Assembly: GCA_025774865.1 (NCBI GenBank)
Contig: JALGZO010000076.1
Span: forward strand, 1-5,058
Direction of reading: 5' to 3'
Length of the DNA: 5,058 nucleotides
Source of the DNA: a bacterium
Lineage (GTDB): Bacteria; ARS69
The number at the start of each line of letters is the position of its first letter. Within the stretch, counting starts at the first letter, position 1. The notes beneath the pieces were generated by a model, which made no database searches, was not told the origin of the DNA, and worked only from the letters and a program-made list of their open reading frames with translations. This document shows, one piece after another, positions 1 through 5,058 of the stretch. A program made the translations under genes and the position numbers.

Positions 1-1121
1 GCGTCGAGTGCGCGCCCGACGCGGTACTGGGCCCGCGCCGCGACGTCGTGCTCGAAGTGGTTCGAGAGCACTCGATTGAATTCGAGGATCGCCTCGTCGA
101 AGAGCCCCTGCGAGTAGTGGACCTCTCCGAGAAGGAACTGCGCGCGGGCGGCCACGCTGGTCGCCGGATGAGAAGTGACGACCTGGCGGAACAACGCCAC
201 CGCCGCGTCCACGTCGTCGTCGAAGTAGAGGGAGGCAGCGGCCCGGAGCTCGGCCTCCGCGCGGATGTCGTCGCGCCGGGCGGTTTCCGCGACCCGCGCG
301 TATTCCTCGGCCGCACTCCGGTGGGCCCGGCTATTCAGAAAGATGTCGGCCTTCGCCAGCATCGCGGGGTCGCGGAGCGCGGATTCCGGGTATCGCTCGA
401 TGACCTCCTGGAAGCTCGCCGCCGCGGGAAGCATCTCGCCGGATCGCTCGTGACAGAGTCCTCGCAGGTAGGCGGCCTCGGCCCCCCGAACGCGGTCCCC
501 GAGAACCGCGAGAGCCGCGTCACTTCGGCCGTCGAGGAACGCCAGGGTAGCTCCGGCGAGGAGCACGCGCGCATCCTCGCGCATCCACGGAGCCTCGGAG
601 TTCACCCGACCGAGGAACTCCGTCGCCACGCTCAGCGAGTCGCGACGGATCGCGTTCCACGCCGCGGCGAGGAGAGCCTCCGACAACAACGGACTGTCCT
701 CGTGGTCGCCGAGCCATTCCTTCCACTCGCGCGCGGCCTCTTCGTCCCGGCCGTCGAGCTCGAGCGACCGGATTGCTGCGAAACCGGCGTCGTCCGCGAA
801 GGCTCCCTTCTTCCCGGACTTCTCGGCGCGGCGGTAGTGCTCGAGAGCCTTCGACGGCGCGCCGAGCTGGAACTGGATCTCACCCGCGAGAAGCTGCGCG
901 GCGGAACGTCGCTCGTCGGACAGGTCGTCCTCCGAGAGGGCGTCCAGATCCGTTGCGAGACTCTGCAGAGCCGCGACGCGTTCCTCCGAAGCCAGGCGAC
1001 GGGCGTCGCTGAGCCGAAGCCCCACGGCCTCCAGGGGATCGGCGGTCGGCTCGGCGCTCGCCGGAGTGACGAGCCAGAGCGCGAACGACAGAGCGGCGGT
1101 GACTTCGAGAGTGCGTCGCAT
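1..1121 (-). CDS. Secreted TPR-repeat protein, CpoB/YbgF- or BamD-like style (3' end outside window)
   Basis: The frame is open from the ATG at 1121 to position 1 (373 codons plus two bases) and has no stop in the window. The protein begins with a signal peptide, MRRTLEVTAALSFALWLVTP then ASA|E, with likely cleavage after residue 23. The rest is helical and organised in tetratricopeptide-like repeats of about 34-37 residues. The clearest are residues 73-105 (LLAGEIQFQLGAPSKALEHY), 214-246 (YLRGLCHERSGEMLPAAASF), 251-283, 287-320 and 324-357 (FLLGEVHYSQGLFDEAILEF); another begins at 361. Spacer motifs such as ERYPESA and TSHPATS are typical of periplasmic TPR proteins like CpoB and BamD. TPRs are protein-protein scaffolds, so a role in assembling or stabilising the neighbouring envelope proteins is plausible, but no partner can be read from the sequence. 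There is no lipobox cysteine, so it is probably soluble periplasmic rather than a lipoprotein. The single Cys (residue 223) lies within a TPR helix. Confidence 0.88.
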   Translation of the reverse strand, partial: MRRTLEVTAALSFALWLVTPASAEPTADPLEAVGLRLSDARRLASEERVAALQSLATDLDALSEDDLSDERRSAAQLLAGEIQFQLGAPSKALEHYRRAEKSGKKGAFADDAGFAAIRSLELDGRDEEAAREWKEWLGDHEDSPLLSEALLAAAWNAIRRDSLSVATEFLGRVNSEAPWMREDARVLLAGATLAFLDGRSDAALAVLGDRVRGAEAAYLRGLCHERSGEMLPAAASFQEVIERYPESALRDPAMLAKADIFLNSRAHRSAAEEYARVAETARRDDIRAEAELRAAASLYFDDDVDAAVALFRQVVTSHPATSVAARAQFLLGEVHYSQGLFDEAILEFNRVLSNHFEHDVAARAQYRVGRALD

Positions 1122-1126
1122 GATCA

Positions 1127-1132
1127 CCCTCC
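1127..1132 (-). promoter_or_regulatory. Ribosome binding site of the TPR gene
   Basis: The minus strand reads GGAGGGTGATC directly before the ATG at 1121, and it begins two bases after the TAG stop of the barrel gene. GGAGGG sits 6 bases from the start. Apart from one extra G, the whole stretch matches the complement of the bacterial 16S rRNA 3' end (GGAGGTGATC), so it should be a strong site. It fixes the start of the TPR gene at 1121. Confidence 0.8.
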
Positions 1133-1167
1133 GCCTACTGGACCAGCACGGGCACGGAGCCCTGCGG

Positions 1168-1422
1168 ACCCGCCGTCGTGATCTCGACCGTACGTTCCTT
1201 CGCGAGGATTTCGTGTCCGAGATCGTCGAGCACGGCGAAGTCGTAGCGGTAGACCCCGTCGGGCAGCGGGAGCCCGCTCTCGTCCTTGCCATCCCACATG
1301 ACGTGAGCGGGAGGCTCGGACTGCCCCGCGAACTGGCGGACGACGCGATCTGATTCGTCGTAGATCGCGAGGATCCATTCCTTCGGCTCGCTCTTCGTGT
1401 GCGACTCGAGCTCGAACTTCGT
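1168..1422 (-). other. FlgD-like Ig domain at the C-terminus of the PorV-like barrel
   Basis: After the last barrel strand (ISYRFGGFF) and a short linker (SSRANPPVFSPLGEQ) comes an Ig-like segment. Its strands are TKFELESHTKSE, WILAIYDESDRVVRQF and AHVMWDGKDESGLPLPDGVY, followed by YDFAVLDDLGHEI and RTVEITT. The WDG-[KR]-[DN]-x-G-x-x-[LIV]-x-[DT]-G-x-Y pattern is the FlgD Ig-like core, the same as in the last domain of the upstream protein (RWDGRNGAGDIVATGGY). Most PorV proteins end with the barrel, so this is an added periplasmic or surface module. It lacks a YPNPF start and so is less like a sorting signal. Confidence 0.7.
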
Positions 1423-1692
1423 CACCGCCTGCTCCCCGAGGGGAGAGAACACGGGCGGGTTGGCGCGCGAGCTGGCGAAGAAGCCGCCGAAGCGATAAGA
1501 GATTCCGAATCGGTGGGTCACGCCCAGCGTCTGGCTCGACACGCCGTAGTCCAGGCGCATGTCGGGGGTGGCGCGATAGCTGAAGCCGCCGGCCGGATCG
1601 CTCCCGTAATACCCCACGCGGAGAGCCATGTCGCGGTGGACCCAGAACTCCGTCCCCGCGTGAAAGCTCGCGCCGGGACCCTTCCGGTAGTC

Positions 1693-1719
1693 CATCTCCA
1701 GCCGCTGCGAACTTCGCTG
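1693..1719 (-). other. Frameshift (with probable small deletion) in the PorV-like gene
   Basis: The first frame reads family-like sequence up to SEVRSGW (W codon at 1700-1698). The second frame reads family-like sequence from LEMDYRKG (ATG at 1695). The two frames differ by two bases, so adding one base or removing two would join them. In related barrels, as I recall the family pattern, roughly a dozen residues of a strand-turn normally separate 'YP.EVR.G' from 'L.L..DY..GPG'. A pure one-base error would not restore that strand, so a short deletion is more likely. The 5-base word CAGCG occurs twice here on the minus strand (1719-1715 and 1707-1703), a possible slippage or misassembly site. 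Confidence 0.7.
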
Positions 1720-2365
1720 GGGTAGGATTCCGCGGTCTCGCGGAACGTGAGCTTCGGTCCGGCGACGTTGAGCAGGGAGGCGCCGAGGCGGATGCTCTTC
1801 GTCACGTCGAACAAGAGTCCGAAGTCCGTGCCGAAGCCGGCCGCATCGAACTCATCGATGGCGTGCCGTACGACCTTCGCGTTCATCCCGAGCGAGACGC
1901 GCGGGTGGACCTGCTTGGATGCGGAGAGCAGGAAGGCGACGTTGCCCTCGCGAAACTCGCCCATCGGCTCGTTCAGCTCGTTCGTCTTCTCGAACTCGCC
2001 CGAGCGAAGCGACACGACCCCGAGCGCGAAGCTCGGGAGCGTGCGGTTCGGAATCGCCAGGCCGAAGCCGTACAGGGACGTGTCTTCGAAGAGCTGCGTC
2101 ACCTCGAAGCTCGCCTCGTTCTGGAACATTCTCGTGACGCCGGCCGGGTTCCAGAGCATCCCGAGCGGATCGCCGACGGACGCGACGTAGGCGCCGCCGA
2201 GTCCCATCGTGCGCGCTCCCGAGTAGCGCGAGAGCCACTCTCCGGGAGCCCCACCGTTCAAGTCGTCCTGCGCGAGGGCCACGCCGCCGGTGAAAGAGAC
2301 ACCAACGAGAACCGCACAGAGAAGAGACGTTCGCATTCCGTGTTGGCCGCGATTCATGGTCGGTA

Positions 2366-2371
2366 CCTCCC
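2366..2371 (-). promoter_or_regulatory. Ribosome binding site of the PorV-like gene
   Basis: The minus strand reads GGGAGG followed by 8 bases and then ATG at 2357. Its first G is the last base of the TAG stop of the upstream gene, so translation termination and re-initiation are adjacent. This site decides the start: an earlier in-frame ATG at 2423 lies inside the upstream gene, and the next ATG at 2336 has no comparable site. Only the 2357 start gives a well-formed signal peptide preceded by a strong Shine-Dalgarno sequence. Confidence 0.8.
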
Positions 2372-5058
2372 TATCGAACCAGGCCGATGCGGCGGCGCAT
2401 GACGTGAAGGGTCTCCCCGGCACCCTGAGCCTCGACGACGGCCAGGTAGCCTCCGGTGGCGACGATGTCCCCGGCTCCGTTGCGGCCGTCCCAGCGGAAC
2501 TCGTTCAGTCCCTGGCGACCACCGGTCCCGCCGGCCGGAAACTCGACGGACAGGACTTCGGATCCGAGCAGCGAGTAGATGCGAACCGTCACCTGGGCGT
2601 CGGCCGCGATCTTGTAGGCGATCGTGGTCGGCGCATCGTCGGGGTGGAAGGGATTCGGGTAGTTCGTGATGCTGCCGGGCACCTCGTTCGGATCGACGAA
2701 CGCCGTCTCGATGTCGAGCGTGGATTGGAGCAATCCGGACGTCGCCCGCACGGTGCTCAACTCCGGCTCGCGCGGGCTGTGGTAGTCGGCTCGGGCCACG
2801 CCCGACGGGTCCGTCGCGGCGTCGATCGGCGTGAGCACGCCCCCTCCGGCGAGGAGGGTGAAGTCGACCGTCTGGTTCGGCACACCGTTGTTCCAATCGT
2901 CGATGACGCGCGCGGTCACGGTGGCGTGCTTGTCACCCCCGAGCCACTCCGGATCGCTGGAAAGCTCGATCGCGGTCGGCGGACCGGGGGAGACCGTGAT
3001 CGGGGCGGTGACGCCCGGGTCGTTGCCGGCATCGTCGCGCACGATGAGCACGATCGCCTCGGCGAACGTGTACGTTTCCTGGACGGAGCGCGTCCCCTGC
3101 AACAGCTGGAAGCGGGTGTTGAGGAGCGTTCCCTGTCCCGGATCCTGCGTGGACGCGTTGCGGACTTCGATGTCCACGAACGAGTTGATCTCCTGGATCA
3201 CACTGCCGGCGTCGTTCACGACCGAGACGGTCAGCGTGAACGGCTCCCCGGCCTGGACGTCCACGGGAGTCGCGGACGCTTCCAGGTGGAAGCCGCTGGA
3301 GATCGCCCGCACCTGCGTCGTGCTCGTCGGCATGGAGTTCGTCACGTTCTGCGCCGTGATCTGCTGGAACCCGCCGGTCGACAGCCGCATGCTCAGATCG
3401 GCGCGACCGTCGGTCATCGCGGTGTCGGGAGGCAGCTCCGCGAGCGGATCGCCCGAGGAGAGGCGGATCACGTCCGTGACCCCGGCGACCGGATTCCACC
3501 AGGCATCCGTGGCGTACACCGTGACGGTGAACGCGAAGTTGATCGACTGGTCGGTCGGCGTGCCCGAACGGCCCTCGGCCGTTCCCGGGGCGATCACTTC
3601 ACCCGGAGCGATGAGAACGATGTTCGTGTACGGCCCGGACAGGACCGTCACGTCGCTCGACGTGTGATCCACGATGCCGCCCGTGTCGAGGTCGGTCGCG
3701 GAGATGTTCTGGGTGCCGGCCTTGAACAGCGTGGCGGGGAGGATGACCTCTCCGTTCGCGAGCGTGGTCTCGGTGGGAATCCCGGCGAAAGGATCCGACG
3801 AGCTCAAGCCGACGCGGTCGCTGATTCCGGGAACGCGATTCCAGTAGGCGTCACACGCGCGAATCCGGATGTCGAAGCTCGATCCCGCGTTCTGGTCGTC
3901 CGGCGTTCCGCTCCGGCCCGAGGTCGTGCCGCCCTGCGGCGTCTCGCCTTCGAGCAGGACCTGGAGGCGGGTGAACGGCCCCGGCAGGACTTCGAACGCG
4001 TCGCTCGTCCCGATGTGCGGGGGAGAGGCGAAATCCGAGCACGTGAACGCGACGGCTCCTCCGGCCCCCCGGAAGACCATGGTCCCCGTCCACGTGCCGT
4101 TCGAGAACACGACGGCCTCGGGCGAGATGCTCCCGGGTCCCGTATTCGCGCTGAGGATCGCATTGCCGTCGTAATCGGGGATCGTGTTGCCGCCTGCGTC
4201 CGCGGCGCGGATCGTCACGGTCACGGCGTCGCCGGCGGTGACCGGGCTCGCGAACGGCTCGATCACGAAGTGGTTGGCGGAACTCGGCGTGACCTGGATG
4301 CCGGCGCTCGTCATCCCCTGGATGGAACCGTTCGTCTGGTCGTTCACGGTGAGCGTCTGGCTACCCACGGTGCCGAGCGACAACAGGAACTGCGCGAAAC
4401 CGTTCGACAGGCCACCGGTCACCGGCGTGCTGGCCCCGGGGTCGCTCGAGGTGATGCGGACCGTGTCGGAGCTCGGCAGCGGGTTCCAGTAGTCGTCGGT
4501 CGCGTAGACCTCGACCTGGAAGCTCTGGCCGGCCCCCTGGCTGGCCGTCGTTCCGGAGACGCCGCTCACGGATCCTGGCCACGGCGCCTGGCCGGGTACC
4601 ACGATCTGCACCCGGGAGAACACACCGGGGTGCACGGTGAACGGGTCACTGATGCCGTTGATCGCCGGCTCCGAGGGGAGCGAGGCGCGGATGTTCACGT
4701 TGCCGCGGTTGATGCTGGTCTCGTCCGCGCGGTAGTTCGTGACCTGTCCCGACCACTCACCGTTCACGAAGGTCACGGTGACGGGAGTGATCCGCCCGAG
4801 ACCGAAGCTCGTGAGCTCCTCCAGCATGACGTCCCCATCGTAGCCCGTCACCCGATCGCCCACGGCGTCCACGGCCGTCACGGTGATCGACATGGGCACG
4901 CCGGCATACTGGTTCTTCTGGCTGATCCGATCGAACTCGAATCCCTGCAGCACGTAGACCGTCATCGGGGCGGACACGGCTTGCGGAATCGTCCCGTCGC
5001 TCAGGTCGGTGGCGGAGATCGTGAACGAGCCACCGGCGTTCAGGGTGACGGTGAGCGT
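2371..5058 (-). CDS. Large secreted multi-Ig-like protein with C-terminal FlgD-like/T9SS type A-like sorting domain (5' end outside window)
   Basis: The frame is open from the window edge to a TAG stop at 2373-2371, giving 895 visible residues. The GTG at 4977 is internal: the 27 codons before it continue the same frame and read as the end of another Ig-like unit (ISATDL). Domain order, numbered from the GTG at 4977: type A Ig-like about 13-118, type B 119-232, A 233-333, B 334-448, B 449-561, a divergent A 562-665, a Big_1-like module 666-762, and a FlgD-like/sorting domain 763-868 with NYPNPFHPDD near its start. Composition is rich in T, S, G, V and D, with no transmembrane segment and only two cysteines, as expected for an exported stalk-like protein. 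The likely location is the cell surface or outside the cell, with the C-terminal domain as export signal or anchor; that role is inferred from type IX cargo proteins. The N-terminal, function-specific part is not visible, so any enzymatic or adhesive role is unknown. It is the first visible gene of the operon and ends 13 bases before the barrel gene. Confidence 0.9.
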   Translation of the reverse strand, partial: TLTVTLNAGGSFTISATDLSDGTIPQAVSAPMTVYVLQGFEFDRISQKNQYAGVPMSITVTAVDAVGDRVTGYDGDVMLEELTSFGLGRITPVTVTFVNGEWSGQVTNYRADETSINRGNVNIRASLPSEPAINGISDPFTVHPGVFSRVQIVVPGQAPWPGSVSGVSGTTASQGAGQSFQVEVYATDDYWNPLPSSDTVRITSSDPGASTPVTGGLSNGFAQFLLSLGTVGSQTLTVNDQTNGSIQGMTSAGIQVTPSSANHFVIEPFASPVTAGDAVTVTIRAADAGGNTIPDYDGNAILSANTGPGSISPEAVVFSNGTWTGTMVFRGAGGAVAFTCSDFASPPHIGTSDAFEVLPGPFTRLQVLLEGETPQGGTTSGRSGTPDDQNAGSSFDIRIRACDAYWNRVPGISDRVGLSSSDPFAGIPTETTLANGEVILPATLFKAGTQNISATDLDTGGIVDHTSSDVTVLSGPYTNIVLIAPGEVIAPGTAEGRSGTPTDQSINFAFTVTVYATDAWWNPVAGVTDVIRLSSGDPLAELPPDTAMTDGRADLSMRLSTGGFQQITAQNVTNSMPTSTTQVRAISSGFHLEASATPVDVQAGEPFTLTVSVVNDAGSVIQEINSFVDIEVRNASTQDPGQGTLLNTRFQLLQGTRSVQETYTFAEAIVLIVRDDAGNDPGVTAPITVSPGPPTAIELSSDPEWLGGDKHATVTARVIDDWNNGVPNQTVDFTLLAGGGVLTPIDAATDPSGVARADYHSPREPELSTVRATSGLLQSTLDIETAFVDPNEVPGSITNYPNPFHPDDAPTTIAYKIAADAQVTVRIYSLLGSEVLSVEFPAGGTGGRQGLNEFRWDGRNGAGDIVATGGYLAVVEAQGAGETLHVMRRRIGLVR
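2374..2691 (-). other. C-terminal FlgD-like Ig / type IX secretion type A-like sorting domain
   Basis: Residues 763-868 carry the hallmark order of this domain: ITNYPNPFHPDD, then TTIAYKI, then VTVRIYSLLGSEVLSV, then a glycine-rich loop, then NEFRWDGRNGAGDIVATGGY and a final basic strand MRRRIGLVR. In Bacteroidota, domains of this shape (NYPNPFNP, IYD..G, WDG.D..G, SGVY, K....K) act as the C-terminal signal for the type IX secretion system. The same fold is annotated as FlgD Ig-like in deeper FCB lineages, where its role in export is less established. The position at the extreme C-terminus fits a sorting role. Confidence 0.8.
2692..2982 (-). other. Big_1-like Ig domain within the large surface protein
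   Basis: Residues 666-762 (numbered from the GTG at 4977) begin PPTAIELSSDPEWLGGD and continue with a VTARVIDDWNNGVPNQTVDF strand pair. The segment then has a glycine-rich turn (LLAGGGVLTP), a TDPSGVARADY strand and an RATSGLLQSTLDI ending. The pattern 'A.V.D..NNGVPNQ.V.F......G.L......TD..G.A.A.Y....' is the classic bacterial Ig-like group 1 (invasin/intimin-type) signature. It differs clearly from the A and B units before it and forms the stalk just before the sorting domain. It is structural in known families; no ligand can be inferred. Confidence 0.7.
2983..5058 (-). repeat. Tandem Ig-like protein repeats of two alternating types (B-A-B-A-B-B-A')
   Basis: The coding region holds degenerate protein-level repeats of about 100-115 residues. 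Type A units (4624-4941, 3979-4281, divergent 2983-3294) have an AG-P/D-x-hydrophobic start, a VTAVDAVGDRV- or IRAADAGGNTI-like strand, a YDG turn, a 'P.xVxFxNGxWxGxV' strand, and usually end in 'F.V.PG'. Type B units (4282-4623, 3634-3978, 3295-3633) start with 'V.G..P.G..SG.SGT..Q', then carry a 'D.YWNP' or 'D.WWNP' turn, a 'D.VRI.SSDP' strand, and end in a strand such as TQNISATDL. The window edge (4942-5058) holds the end of one more B-like unit. The repeats are clear in protein alignment by eye but diverged in DNA, so they are old duplications rather than recent copies. Comparable Ig-like arrays occur in many large surface proteins of FCB-group bacteria. Confidence 0.75.

Larger units (their letters stand above)
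1135..2357 (-). pseudogene. PorV/PorQ-family (UPF0164-like) outer-membrane beta-barrel protein with C-terminal FlgD-like domain, frameshifted
   Basis: From the ATG at 2357 the frame encodes a signal peptide (MRTSLLCAVLVGV core, likely cleavage after ALA near residue 29). The family hallmark follows: GARTMGLGGAYVASVGDP, then LWNPAGV (about residues 48-74), and then alternating barrel strands to about residue 219 (AESYPSEVRSG). The frame then turns into arginine/alanine/threonine-rich nonsense and stops at 1518. The family sequence resumes in another frame at about 1704 (LEMDYRKGPGASF) with an AGTEFW strand, GYYGSDPAGGFSYR, LDYGVS, GVTHRFGISYRFGGFF, and then a FlgD-like domain with VMWDGKDESG and LPDGVYRY, ending at the TAG at 1135. 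PorV-type barrels deliver cargo during type IX secretion; that function here is inferred from family and from the adjacent cargo-like gene. Start to stop is 1223 bases, not a multiple of three. It could be a true pseudogene, a recent mutation or a sequencing/assembly error; both halves otherwise look well conserved. Confidence 0.85.

Noticed and set aside
48-1181. Long 377-codon open frame on the plus strand.
   Set aside because: It lies antisense to the TPR gene. Its product is arginine/glutamate/valine-rich without domain logic, while the minus strand gives a signal peptide, a strong ribosome binding site and regular TPR repeats. It is a GC-rich shadow frame.
1518-1715. Programmed ribosomal frameshifting as an explanation for the broken barrel gene.
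   Set aside because: I see no slippery heptamer at the junction, and the joined product would still appear to lack a strand segment. A deletion or an assembly error is simpler.
2358-2423. Earlier ATG at 2423 as the start of the barrel gene.
   Set aside because: It would overlap the last 53 bases of the upstream gene and put 22 residues before the signal peptide. The ATG at 2357 has a good Shine-Dalgarno sequence 8 bases upstream.
2354-2896. 180-codon minus-strand frame overlapping the end of the giant gene.
   Set aside because: Arginine/histidine-rich off-frame translation of the Big_1 and sorting-domain region. The other frame has the YPNPF and WDG motifs.
2831-3667. 278-codon plus-strand frame inside the giant gene.
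   Set aside because: It is antisense to clear Ig-like repeats. The product has no recognisable domain and no ribosome binding site that I could see.
4975-4977. GTG at 4977 as the true start of the giant protein.
   Set aside because: The same frame continues upstream to the window edge with Ig-like sequence (ISATDL), and there is no signal peptide after the GTG. The gene begins outside the window.
1-5058. CRISPR, tRNA/rRNA, insertion sequence, inverted-repeat terminator or promoter.
   Set aside because: No regularly spaced identical DNA repeats, RNA-gene motifs, transposase frames or terminal inverted repeats were seen. Almost all of the window is coding, and the two gaps are 13 bases each.

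Overview
The window is GC-rich, densely coding DNA with all its genes on the minus strand. It reads as a single operon running from position 5058 down to position 1. Three features suggest a deep-branching, high-GC member of the FCB (Fibrobacterota-Chlorobiota-Bacteroidota) side of the bacterial tree, for example Candidatus Eisenbacteria or a relative: a secreted multi-Ig protein ending in a YPNPF-type C-terminal domain, a PorV/UPF0164-type outer-membrane barrel, and a secreted TPR protein. This lineage is inferred from protein style only. There is no rRNA or marker gene in the window to confirm it.

Layout in transcription order. (1) Positions 5058-2371 hold the 3' part (895 codons, 5' end outside the window) of a very large extracellular protein. 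It is built from alternating Ig-like modules of two recognisable types, then a Big_1-like module, then a FlgD-like / type IX (T9SS) type A-like sorting domain. (2) After 13 bases, positions 2357-1135 hold a PorV/PorQ-family outer-membrane beta-barrel gene with its own FlgD-like C-terminal domain. Its reading frame is broken near position 1700, apparently with some residues missing as well. (3) After another 13 bases, positions 1121-1 hold the 5' part of a secreted TPR-repeat protein that runs off the window.

How they may work together: in type IX secretion, PorV-like barrels receive cargo carrying a conserved C-terminal domain and hand it to the surface-attachment machinery. Here a cargo-like giant protein, a PorV-like barrel and a periplasmic or lipid-facing TPR scaffold are tightly co-transcribed. 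A dedicated export or surface-display unit is a reasonable hypothesis, but it is inferred from gene order. No core translocon gene lies in the window.

There is no RNA gene, mobile element, CRISPR array, convincing promoter or terminator. The only non-coding DNA is the two 13-base junctions, and each is filled by a Shine-Dalgarno sequence. The most notable anomaly is the broken barrel gene.
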